Origin: Galactobacter sp052108535
Lineage (GTDB): Bacteria > Actinomycetota > Actinomycetes > Actinomycetales > Micrococcaceae
Assembly (NCBI GenBank): GCA_052108535.1
Contig: JBQDZM010000009.1
Location: 1 to 64,000 of the forward strand
Direction: 5' to 3'
Length of the DNA: 64,000 bases
The notes under the pieces were generated by a model that was not told where the DNA came from, did not search any database, and was given only the letters and a program-made list of their open reading frames with translations. Of this stretch, positions 25,135 to 33,201 are shown in pieces; position 1 is the stretch's first letter, and each line of letters starts with the position of its first letter. Both the position numbers and the translations under genes were made by a program.

Positions 25135-25180
25135 GGGGGTCGCCCCGCCTCCCTATTCACGTGGAGGCAGGGTGGCCCCC
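25135..25180 (+). terminator. Terminator hairpin after whiB1
   Basis: GGGGGTCGCCCCGCCTCC (25135-25152) pairs with GGAGGCAGGGTGGCCCCC (25163-25180), 15 of 18 positions Watson-Crick and the rest mismatch or wobble, around a ten-base loop. It lies 16 bases after the whiB1 stop, upstream of the kinase gene. Confidence 0.7.
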
Positions 25181-25271
25181 GTTCTCGTCCCTACCCACCA
25201 GCAGGGTCTCGGACAGCCGGGTCCACCTCCCTTACCCGGCGTGCGGCCCGTTCTGCCCTAGGATCGAAGAC

Positions 25272-27410
25272 GTGACCGAAGCCGAACGCGTTGACCAGAT
25301 GATTGGGTCCCTCCTCGATGAGCGCTATGCCATCGAGCGTCGGATCGCGCGCGGAGGTATGGCCACCATCTACCTGGCCATGGACACCAAATTGCGACGA
25401 AAGGTCGCCGTCAAGGTGCTCTACCCGCACTTGGCGGAAGACCCGTCCTTTGTCCGTCGCTTCGAGGCGGAAGCCATCGCCGCCGCGAAACTCTCGCATC
25501 CCCATGTGGTCTCCGTCTACGACCAAGGCGTCGACGGCGACACCGCCTACCTGGTCATGGAATACGTCCCCGGCGCCACCCTCAGGGATGTCATGAAAAC
25601 CCAGGGGCGGCTCTCCCCCCGCGCCTCCCTGCAGCTCACCGATGCGCTGCTCTCCGGACTCGCCGCAGCCCACGCCGCCGGCCTGGTCCACCGCGACGTG
25701 AAACCGGAGAACGTGCTGATGGCGCCGGATGGCCGCATCAAGGTCACCGACTTCGGACTCGCCAGGGCCGCCTCCGCCCACACCGCCACCGGAGCGTTGA
25801 TCGGGACGGTCGCCTACGTTTCCCCGGAACTCGTGACCGGCAACCCTGCCGATACGCGTTCGGACCTCTACGCCGTGGGCATCATGCTCTACGAGATGCT
25901 CACCGGAGCCCAACCCTTTACCGCGGAAACCGGCTGGCAGGTCGCCCTCAAACACGTCAACGAGACGGTCCCCCTCGCCGGGGAACTCGTGGTGGGCCTG
26001 GCCCCCGACCTGGAGGAGGTCGTGGCTTGGTGCACTCGTCACGACCCTGAGGACCGCCCCCACGACGCCGAGGCCCTGCGTCAGGAGTTGGACCACATCC
26101 GGGCCGGGATGACTCCTGCCCAATTGGACTTGGGCGAACCGCGGACCACCCTCTCGAGTCTGCTCGCCTCGACCCTCGCCGTGCTGCACCGCTCGAACCC
26201 GGCCCAGACGGCCGACTCGACCCCCTCCCCTGACCACGGCGCAGGCAGCATGGACAAGGACACCGGCGGCTCTGCACGCGGAACCACCGTGGTGAATCAC
26301 GCCGCAGATCAGGAGGCCACCGCAGCGGTGCAGCCTCACGACCCGGAGGCTCCGACCGAGGCGCTGCGCGCCGCCAGCGCCACCACGGCCAACACCCGCG
26401 CCCTGCCACAATCGGACGTCGCCCTCACCCGCAGCGCCGCCACCCCGTCGGGAGCCACCACCCCGTCGGGCATGGAGCCCACCTCCGCACCCAGGCTTGG
26501 CGCGCCACATGCCGTACCCCGGCTTCCCCGCGACACCGCCCAGGTCACCACCGACGGCGAGACGCGCCCCTTAAGCAATCGCGAGGAACGGGCGCTCATG
26601 CGGCGCCAGGCCAAACAGGCACAGCAGCCCACCACCCTGCTGCAACGCCCAGGAGCCAAGAAACGCGCCGCGATCTGGCTGGCCATCATTCTCATCGTGG
26701 CCGCCCTGCTGGGCGGAGCGGGCTGGTACTTCGGCTCAGGCCCGGGCGGCAAGGTCCTCATCCCCGACCTCAGGGGCAGCAGCGCCTCGCAGGCCACAGC
26801 AGACCTCTCGGACCAGGGCCTCTCCGTGAAGGAGAAGAAGGTCTTTGACGAGGCCGTGGACAACGGCAAAGTGGTCGGAACCGACCCGGAAGCCGGCGAA
26901 CACATCCGCAAGTTCACGCCGCTGACCGTGCTGGTCTCCAAGGGGCCACACCTCTACGCCGTACCGAATGTGGTCGGGATGACGGAGGAACAGGCCACGT
27001 CCTCACTGGAGAAGGCCAAGCTGAAGGCGGGCACCATCACCGAGGACTACAACGAATCCGTGGAGGTCGGCAAGGTGGTCCGCCAGTCAGAGGAGACCGG
27101 TGCCACGTTTCGCGCAGGCACCACCGTCTCCCTGGTCCTCTCCAAGGGACCCGCTCCCGTGAACGTCCCGGATCTGAATAACCTCGATGCAGATGCCGCC
27201 CAGGCCCTGCTCTCGGCCGCGGGACTGGATTCCGAGCAGGGTGAGGACGTCTTCTCCGATGACGTCGAGGCCGGACGCGTGGCAGAACAGACCCCTGAAC
27301 CCGGCAGCAGCGACGAGAAGGGCGCCACCATCACCTGGCACCTGTCCAAGGGACCGGAGAAGACCGGGAACCCGTTCATTGATCTCTGGGACGGCCTGAT
27401 CAACAACTAA
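25272..27410 (+). CDS. PASTA-domain membrane Ser/Thr protein kinase (PknB/PknL-like)
   Basis: This 712-residue kinase has a complete N-terminal Hanks domain: Gly loop IARGGMATIY, ATP lysine Lys48 (VAVKVL), catalytic HRDVKPENVL, DFGLAR and a Thr-rich activation loop (SAHTATGALIGTVAY). A long Thr/Pro-rich juxtamembrane linker follows, then one membrane helix at about 465-488. Three extracellular PASTA repeats (IPDLRGSSASQA, VPNVVGMTEEQA, VPDLNNLDADAA) probably sense muropeptides or lipid II. It sits next to aroG, the place held in mycobacteria by pknL, which has no PASTA domains. GTG 25272 was chosen because the conserved kinase N-terminus starts there. Confidence 0.92.
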   Translation: MTEAERVDQMIGSLLDERYAIERRIARGGMATIYLAMDTKLRRKVAVKVLYPHLAEDPSFVRRFEAEAIAAAKLSHPHVVSVYDQGVDGDTAYLVMEYVPGATLRDVMKTQGRLSPRASLQLTDALLSGLAAAHAAGLVHRDVKPENVLMAPDGRIKVTDFGLARAASAHTATGALIGTVAYVSPELVTGNPADTRSDLYAVGIMLYEMLTGAQPFTAETGWQVALKHVNETVPLAGELVVGLAPDLEEVVAWCTRHDPEDRPHDAEALRQELDHIRAGMTPAQLDLGEPRTTLSSLLASTLAVLHRSNPAQTADSTPSPDHGAGSMDKDTGGSARGTTVVNHAADQEATAAVQPHDPEAPTEALRAASATTANTRALPQSDVALTRSAATPSGATTPSGMEPTSAPRLGAPHAVPRLPRDTAQVTTDGETRPLSNREERALMRRQAKQAQQPTTLLQRPGAKKRAAIWLAIILIVAALLGGAGWYFGSGPGGKVLIPDLRGSSASQATADLSDQGLSVKEKKVFDEAVDNGKVVGTDPEAGEHIRKFTPLTVLVSKGPHLYAVPNVVGMTEEQATSSLEKAKLKAGTITEDYNESVEVGKVVRQSEETGATFRAGTTVSLVLSKGPAPVNVPDLNNLDADAAQALLSAAGLDSEQGEDVFSDDVEAGRVAEQTPEPGSSDEKGATITWHLSKGPEKTGNPFIDLWDGLINN

Positions 27411-27442
27411 AGCCTCACGCGTCTCTCGAGACTCAGGCAAAG

Positions 27443-27486
27443 GTGAAGGACGGGCCCTGCTTGATCAAGCAGGGCCCGTCCTTCAC
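27443..27486. terminator. Perfect 44-nt palindrome, bidirectional terminator
   Basis: Two exact 22-base halves meet without a loop (centre TTGA|TCAA; outer ends GTGAAGGACGGG and CCCGTCCTTCAC). It separates the kinase gene from the convergent nucleoside phosphorylase gene. Confidence 0.88.
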
Positions 27487-27507
27487 ATCACACCGGTTGC
27501 GGCGGCT

Positions 27508-28293
27508 TCAGTCCCCCAGGCGCACCACGGCGTCCAGCGCCAGCTCGAGCGCCACCGCACGAGAGGCGATCCCCCAACCACGAGGATCGTGACCATCCAG
27601 GTCCACTAGGGAATCCGCCGTGTAGAGCAATTGCGCAAACTCCACACCCCGGAAGGCACAGGCCGCAGCCAGCGCCGAGCACTCCATGTCCACCACGTCG
27701 CAGCCACGCGCCATGCGGTCCTTGATGACCGCAGGTGTCTCCCGATAGAAGCCATCGGTGGTCCACGTGACCACATCAGTGTGGTCACGACCGGCCGCGT
27801 CCAGGGCCGCGCGCACAGCAGACACCGGACCGGGCTGCAGGTCGATGAACTCCTCGGCGGCGGCGTAGTGGTAGCTGGTGCCCTCGTCGCGCATGGCCCT
27901 CACCGGGACCAGCATGGCGCCCTCCTCGGTGTCATGGAGCGCACCGCAGGACCCTACGGCCACCACGTGCTTGGCGCCCAGGTTGATCCCGAACTCCAGG
28001 TTCTGCACCGCGGCCGGTGCGCCCAGGGGTGCCAGGACGATACCGACCTCGACACCCTGATGCGTGGTCACGTAGTAGGGAAAATCGCGCGTGATGGATT
28101 CCAACGTCGCGCGCGTTTCCCAGCCGCCCTCGCGCGCAAAGCGGTCCACGGTGGTTCCGAGGAACGCCATCACGAGCCGTGAGGGCAATTCGTCTGGCGC
28201 GTGCGCTTCCCGATCCCATCCTCCGATCAGATCGTTGGGATCATCGTCGAGGTCCAGGATCGGGGCCGAGCCCCGCACGAAGCCGCCCGACAT
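27508..28293 (-). CDS. Nucleoside phosphorylase (PNP/UDP family)
   Basis: This 261-residue protein has the purine nucleoside/uridine phosphorylase fold: phosphate-site AFLGTT, GINLGAKHVVAVGSCGAL for ribose/phosphate binding, and VVDMECSALAAACAFRGVEFAQLLYTADSL (in part) with the Met-Glu that holds the ribose. It splits a nucleoside with phosphate into base and ribose-1-phosphate. Base preference cannot be read. ATG 28293 was chosen because it shares one base with the aroG stop (TGATG), so it is translated with aroG. That pairing with shikimate entry has no obvious pathway logic. Confidence 0.83.
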   Translation of the reverse strand: MSGGFVRGSAPILDLDDDPNDLIGGWDREAHAPDELPSRLVMAFLGTTVDRFAREGGWETRATLESITRDFPYYVTTHQGVEVGIVLAPLGAPAAVQNLEFGINLGAKHVVAVGSCGALHDTEEGAMLVPVRAMRDEGTSYHYAAAEEFIDLQPGPVSAVRAALDAAGRDHTDVVTWTTDGFYRETPAVIKDRMARGCDVVDMECSALAAACAFRGVEFAQLLYTADSLVDLDGHDPRGWGIASRAVALELALDAVVRLGD

Positions 28294-29672
28294 CAGCGGT
28301 GAGCCAATCCCTCGGCCACCAAGAAGGCCAGCTCCAGGGACTGCGCGTGGTTCAGGCGCGGATCGCAAACGGACTCGTAGAGGTCGTCGAACTGCTCCTC
28401 GCGGATCGGGTCGGCGCCGCCCAGGCACTCAGCCACGTCGTCGCCGGTCATCTCTACATGCAGGCCACCGGGCACGGTGCCCAAGGAGCGATGCACCTCG
28501 AAGAATCCGCGGACCTCGTCCATGACGTCGTCGAAGCGGCGGGTCTTGTAACCGTTCTGGCTGGTCACGGTGTTGCCGTGCATGGGGTCGGTGACCCACA
28601 CGACCTGCGCGCCGGAGTCACGGACAGCCTCGACGATCGGGGGCAGCGCCTCACGGATCTTGGAGGCACCCATCCGCGTGATGAAGGTCAGGCGGCCGGG
28701 CTCGCGCTCGGGATCCAGCTTCTCGATCAGGTCAATAGCGTCCTGGCCCGTGGTGGTGGGGCCCAGCTTCACGCCGATCGGGTTCTTCACCCGAGACAGG
28801 AAGTCCACGTGGGCGCCGTCCAGCTCGCGGGTCCGCTCACCGATCCAGAGGAAGTGACCGCTGGTGTCGTAGGGCTGACCGGTGCGGGAGTCGGTGCGGG
28901 TCAGAGCGCGCTCATAGTCAAGCAGCAGCGCCTCGTGGGCGGCGAAGAACTCCGTGGTCTTCAGCGCCTCGAAGTCGGCACCGCAGGCGCCCATGAAGTT
29001 CACCGCGCGGTCGATCTCGCCGGCCAACTGCTCGTACTCGTGGTAGGCAGGGTTGGCCATGAAGCCCTGGTTCCAGGAGTGAACGCTGCGCAAATCGGCG
29101 AAGCCGCCGGTCGTGAAGGCACGGATCAGATTCAGCGTGGAGGAGGCCGTGTTGTAGGCCTGCACCATACGCTTGGGGTCGTGCTTGCGTGATTCCTCGG
29201 TGAACGCGTAACCGTTGACGATGTCGCCACGGAAGGCAGGCAACGTCACGTCGCCGCGAGTCTCGGTGTTGGACGAGCGGGGCTTGGCGAACTGCCCGGC
29301 CATACGCCCCATCTTGATCACCGGCATCTGAGCACCGTAGGTGAGCACCACGGCCATCTGCAGGATGGTCTTGACCCGAGCCTGAATCCGGTCCGCCGTA
29401 GCGGCGCTGAAGGTCTCGGCGCAGTCGCCGCCCTGCAGCAGGAAGGCCTCGCCGCGGGCCGCTGCGGCCAGGCGGGACTTCAACACGTCCACCTCACCGG
29501 CGAACACGAGCGGAGGCAGCGTACCGAGCTCGGCCACGGCGCGCGCGTGTTCCGGGGTACCACTCCAGTCCGGCTGCTGCTTGATGGGCAACTGCCGCCA
29601 GAGGTCGAGTGTGGGGTCGTTGGCGGGGCCCGACTGAGTGCCGGCCATGATGCGCTGAGCTGGTTGAGTCAC
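28293..29672 (-). CDS. aroG: 3-deoxy-7-phosphoheptulonate synthase, class II
   Basis: This ~459-residue enzyme condenses phosphoenolpyruvate with erythrose-4-phosphate, the first step to aromatic amino acids. Class II (plant/mycobacterial AroG) marks are GGDCAETFSA with the metal-binding cysteine, KMGRMAGQFAKPRSS, the MGACGADFEALKTTEFFAAHEALLL region, and DPMHGNT with the metal His. Start is GTG 29672 (VTQPAQRIM...) or ATG 29648; the longer gives family length. A kinase of the PknB/PknL class lies nearby, as in mycobacteria. Confidence 0.95.
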   Translation of the reverse strand: MTQPAQRIMAGTQSGPANDPTLDLWRQLPIKQQPDWSGTPEHARAVAELGTLPPLVFAGEVDVLKSRLAAAARGEAFLLQGGDCAETFSAATADRIQARVKTILQMAVVLTYGAQMPVIKMGRMAGQFAKPRSSNTETRGDVTLPAFRGDIVNGYAFTEESRKHDPKRMVQAYNTASSTLNLIRAFTTGGFADLRSVHSWNQGFMANPAYHEYEQLAGEIDRAVNFMGACGADFEALKTTEFFAAHEALLLDYERALTRTDSRTGQPYDTSGHFLWIGERTRELDGAHVDFLSRVKNPIGVKLGPTTTGQDAIDLIEKLDPEREPGRLTFITRMGASKIREALPPIVEAVRDSGAQVVWVTDPMHGNTVTSQNGYKTRRFDDVMDEVRGFFEVHRSLGTVPGGLHVEMTGDDVAECLGGADPIREEQFDDLYESVCDPRLNHAQSLELAFLVAEGLAHR

Positions 29673-29854
29673 CCGCCCATCGTAATGGGGCCGGGAGCCG
29701 CCTGACCAAGCCGCGCCGTCGCGCGTGGGTCCATGCTGTAACACGGGCGTCATAGAAGCACCAGAATGCCCGACGCCGGGTGGTCGGGTCCCGCCGCGGG
29801 CGCGGCCCCGCCGCACACAGCTCCACTCGGTCCCGCCCCGGTAGGCTGGGTGAC

Positions 29855-30646
29855 ATGGAGTCCACGCAGCAGTCCGCGCGGGCCGGTGCGGAGCCAACCG
29901 GCACGGGCGTTTTGGTGATCCACGGGTTCACGTCCTCCCCCGGATCCATCAGACCGTGGGCTCAAGCCTGCGCCGAGGTGGGCCATGCGGTCTCCACGCC
30001 CACGCTCCCTGGGCACGGAACCCGCTGGGAGGATCTGGCAGACACCCGTGCAGAGGAGTGGCTCCAGGCCGTCGAGGACGCCTACGACGCGTTGGCCGCC
30101 TCCGTGGACCGGGTCGCGGTCTGCGGCCTATCCATGGGAGGTGCCCTGGCCCTGCATTTGGCCGCGGTTCGCCGGCCCGTAGCAGCGTATCTGGTCAACC
30201 CTGCACTGACCCCACACCCGTTCGCCGTGCGGTTGACGCCGGTGTTGAAACATGTGGTGCGCAGCGTGAGTGGCATCGGCGGAGACGTGGCCAAACCTGG
30301 TGCATCGGAGCCCACCTATGAACGGACCCCGGTGGCGGCCGTGGCGCAATTGGTACGACTGCAACGCCAGGTTAGGGGTGAACTGCCCGGTATCGTGGCC
30401 CCGGTGACCGTATTCCGTTCCGAGGTGGACCACGTGGTCTCCGATGCCTCGGTCACCGCGCTGCGCGGCGGACTGCGCTCCGACATCGACTACACGCAGG
30501 TCCCCCTGAAGCAAAGCTTCCACGTCGCCACCCTTGATTACGATGCCGACCTGATTTTCCGACATACTCTGACCGATCTTGAGCGCTTCACCCCGTCCGG
30601 CGCCGCAACTGGCACCGGACGCCACCGTGAGCAGGCAGGCGCATGA
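29855..30646 (+). CDS. Carboxylesterase-type alpha/beta hydrolase
   Basis: This 263-residue hydrolase resembles Est30-like carboxylesterases and monoacylglycerol lipases: VLVIHGFTSSPGS with the HGF oxyanion motif, nucleophile Ser93 in CGLSMGGAL, acid probably in VFRSEVDHVV, and base in LKQSFHVATLD. No signal peptide is seen, so it is probably cytoplasmic. It likely releases short or medium acyl chains. It overlaps the next gene by four bases (ATGA), and fadD follows soon after, which is compatible with a lipid role. Confidence 0.82.
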   Translation: MESTQQSARAGAEPTGTGVLVIHGFTSSPGSIRPWAQACAEVGHAVSTPTLPGHGTRWEDLADTRAEEWLQAVEDAYDALAASVDRVAVCGLSMGGALALHLAAVRRPVAAYLVNPALTPHPFAVRLTPVLKHVVRSVSGIGGDVAKPGASEPTYERTPVAAVAQLVRLQRQVRGELPGIVAPVTVFRSEVDHVVSDASVTALRGGLRSDIDYTQVPLKQSFHVATLDYDADLIFRHTLTDLERFTPSGAATGTGRHREQAGA

Positions 30647-31194
30647 ACAATTCCCCGCAGGGCGCGGACGATGTCTGGGCCGATCTCGTCGCACGCTTGG
30701 AGGCCACCGATTCCTCCTCCGTGCTCGATCCGGATTCAGGCTCAAAACTAGGCCATGAACCCAGGCCGAAACCGGGCCCGGATTCAGGCTCGGCTTCGGC
30801 CCCGGAAGCCGAGGCAGTCCCGGACGGGGCCAACGAGAACGCGACCACAACCGGACCGCGCTTCCCTTCGCTACAGGGCCCCGTCGTCGGGCCTTTGGCC
30901 CCGCGCGGACCACGCGACTGGGACGAGGCGGAACTCACTGAGGACGGGCACACCGATTTTGTGCCCGAGGCCCCCGGCCCGATCCTGACCGGGCGTCCGG
31001 GCGTGGTGATCGCGTGCATCGCCGCGGTCGCGATGCCGGTCCTGATGCTGGTTCTGCTGATCCTGGTGCCCGGCAGGATCCCGGGGTCAGGCTGGGCCAT
31101 GATGGGCCTGACTGCGATCGTGGCCTTGGTCTACCTGGCGTGGAGTCTGCCGAGGCATCGCGAGGACAACGGAGACGACGGCGCCAGAGTGTGA
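30643..31194 (+). CDS. Hypothetical two-helix membrane protein
   Basis: This 183-residue protein has a short N-terminal helix (DDVWADLVARLEATD), a ~75-residue disordered Pro/Ser/Glu-rich segment, and two membrane helices (VVIACIAAVAMPVLMLVLLILV and MMGLTAIVALVYLAWSL). A charged tail (PRHREDNGDD) ends it. I do not recognise a functional family, though actinobacterial proteins of this plan are common next to hydrolases. The start overlaps the esterase stop, so they are co-translated. Confidence 0.68.
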   Translation: MNNSPQGADDVWADLVARLEATDSSSVLDPDSGSKLGHEPRPKPGPDSGSASAPEAEAVPDGANENATTTGPRFPSLQGPVVGPLAPRGPRDWDEAELTEDGHTDFVPEAPGPILTGRPGVVIACIAAVAMPVLMLVLLILVPGRIPGSGWAMMGLTAIVALVYLAWSLPRHREDNGDDGARV

Positions 31195-31239
31195 TGGGGC
31201 AAGGGTGTGATCCCGATCTCACGTTCATCCCTCAGTTTT

Positions 31240-31255
31240 GTTACTCTTGAGTAAG
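31240..31255. promoter_or_regulatory. Palindromic operator upstream of fadD
   Basis: GTTACTC-TT-GAGTAAG matches the fadA operator at 13 of the 14 arm bases. It lies 93 bases before the fadD start within a 153-base gap, a plausible promoter overlap. It probably binds the same fatty-acid-responsive repressor. Confidence 0.72.
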
Positions 31256-31347
31256 CAACGACGCCTCGCCTACCGGCCTGCGGCGTCCACCCCCAGATCG
31301 GCTCGGGCCACTCCCGCGCCGGCCAGACCGACCCGGAGGACACACCA

Positions 31348-33150
31348 GTGCGAGAGATCAATGTCGAGGCCCTGACCACCAGTCCCGACGACGCCGTCAT
31401 CCCCACCCTGCTCACCAGGCACCTGGACGCCGGACGCAATCCCGCACTCTTCGCGCGGCAGGATTCTGCCGGGACCTGGCTTCCGGTCTCCGCTCAGGCC
31501 TTCACCGATGATGCCCGCGAGATCGCTAAGGGACTCGTGGCGCGCGGCGTGCAACCCGGAGACTCCGTGGCCCTCATGTCCAGGAACCGCTACGAATGGT
31601 CCCTTTTGGACTTCGCGATCCTCTTCGCAGGCGGCGTCACCGTCCCCGTCTACGAGACCTCCTCCCCCTCCCAGGTGGCCTGGATCCTCTCCGATTCCCG
31701 CTCCGTCATCATCATCACGGAAACAGACAGTCACGCCGCAACGGTGACGCGCGCCTCCCGGGACACCGACCTCTCCGGGCTGCGTGAGGTACTGGTGATG
31801 GACAACGGCGACCTCGACTCACTGCGGACGGACGGTGCACGGATCAGCGATGAGGAGCTCGCCTCCCGCACCGCGAGCCGACGCAAGTCGGACGTCGCCA
31901 CCATCATCTACACCTCCGGCACCACGGGGCGCCCCAAGGGCTGCGCCCTCACCCACGCCAACTTCGTGGATCTGAGCGACAACGCGTTGGCCATCCTCTC
32001 CGGCATCGTCAACGAGCGGGCCTCCACACTGATGTTCCTGCCGCTGGCTCACGTCTTTGCCCGCTACATCGCCATCCTCGCCGTGGCAGGTGGGGCCACC
32101 GTGGGGCACGTCCCTGACCTGAAGAACCTGGTCCCGGACATGCAGTCCTTCAAACCCACCTTCCTCTTGGCCGTACCCCGCGTCTTCGAGAAGGTCTTCA
32201 ACGGAGCACTGCAGAACGCTCAAGCGGGCGGCAAGGAAAAGATCTTCATGACGGCGGCCCGCACCGCAGCCGCATACTCCAGGGCGCAGTTGAGCGCAGA
32301 GGGCAAGATCCCTCTGGGACTCAAGCTCAAGCACTGGCTCTTCGACAAGCTGGTCTATTCGAAGGTTCGTGCGGCCACGGGTGGCCGCGTAGCCCACGCC
32401 GTCTCCGGCGGCGGCCCGCTGGGCGAACGTCTCGGCCACTTCTTCAACGGCGCAGGCATCACCGTCCTGGAAGGGTACGGCCTCACCGAAACCACCGCAC
32501 CGGTCGGCGTGAACACCCCGGAACGGATCAAGATCGGGACAGTGGGACGCCCGCTCCCCGGAAACAGCTACCGGATCGCTGATGACGGCGAGATCCTCGC
32601 CAAGGGCGTGTGCCTGTTCAAGGAGTACATCAACCGCCCCGACCTCACTGAAGAGGCCTTCGACGGGGAATGGTTCCGCACCGGAGACCTTGGTTCCCTG
32701 GACGAGGACGGCTTCCTGACCATCACCGGCCGCAAGAAGGAAATCATCGTCACGGCAGGCGGAAAGAACGTGGCGCCTGCCATGTTGGAGGATCAGATCA
32801 GGGCAGCGGCTCTGGTGTCCCAGTGCATCGTGGTCGGTGATGGACGCAAGTTCGTCGGCGCCTTGGTCACCTTGGACGAGGAGGTGCTCCCGGCCTGGCT
32901 GAAACGTCACGAGTTGCCGGAGAACACTCCCCTGGACTCGCTGCTGACGCACCCCCAGGTGCTGGCGGACGTTCAGGCGGCCGTCGACGCCGCCAATGAG
33001 ACCGTGTCCCACGCCGAGGCCATCAAGAAGTTCTCCATCGTGGGGACCGACTTCTCCGAGGAGGCCGGTTACCTCACCCCGAGCCTGAAGATGCGCCGCC
33101 AGGTGATCCTCAAGGACTTCGCCGCGGACGTAGAGAAGCTCTACTCCTGA
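31348..33150 (+). CDS. fadD: Long-chain fatty acid-CoA ligase (FadD15-like)
   Basis: This 600-residue AMP-forming ligase activates fatty acids to acyl-CoA with ATP. The P-loop YTSGTTGRPKGC is near residue 188, and LEGYGLTETTAP gives the adenine-binding motif. WFRTGDLGSLDEDGFLTITGRKKE supplies the hinge and A8 region, while the C-terminal subdomain's lysine region AIKKFSIVGTDF...LTPSLKMRR is intact. GTG 31348 follows GGAGG. It is a single gene closed by the hairpin at 33159. The shared palindrome with fadA suggests induction together with beta-oxidation. Confidence 0.93.
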   Translation: MREINVEALTTSPDDAVIPTLLTRHLDAGRNPALFARQDSAGTWLPVSAQAFTDDAREIAKGLVARGVQPGDSVALMSRNRYEWSLLDFAILFAGGVTVPVYETSSPSQVAWILSDSRSVIIITETDSHAATVTRASRDTDLSGLREVLVMDNGDLDSLRTDGARISDEELASRTASRRKSDVATIIYTSGTTGRPKGCALTHANFVDLSDNALAILSGIVNERASTLMFLPLAHVFARYIAILAVAGGATVGHVPDLKNLVPDMQSFKPTFLLAVPRVFEKVFNGALQNAQAGGKEKIFMTAARTAAAYSRAQLSAEGKIPLGLKLKHWLFDKLVYSKVRAATGGRVAHAVSGGGPLGERLGHFFNGAGITVLEGYGLTETTAPVGVNTPERIKIGTVGRPLPGNSYRIADDGEILAKGVCLFKEYINRPDLTEEAFDGEWFRTGDLGSLDEDGFLTITGRKKEIIVTAGGKNVAPAMLEDQIRAAALVSQCIVVGDGRKFVGALVTLDEEVLPAWLKRHELPENTPLDSLLTHPQVLADVQAAVDAANETVSHAEAIKKFSIVGTDFSEEAGYLTPSLKMRRQVILKDFAADVEKLYS

Positions 33151-33158
33151 GATCTGCC

Positions 33159-33191
33159 GGCGCTGGCCCACCACCACGGCGGGCCAGCGCC
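33159..33191. terminator. Bidirectional terminator between fadD and mtr
   Basis: GGCGCTGGCCC and its exact complement (11 bp) enclose an 11-base loop. It sits between two convergent genes. Confidence 0.8.
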
Positions 33192-33201
33192 CTTGGCGCG
33201 C

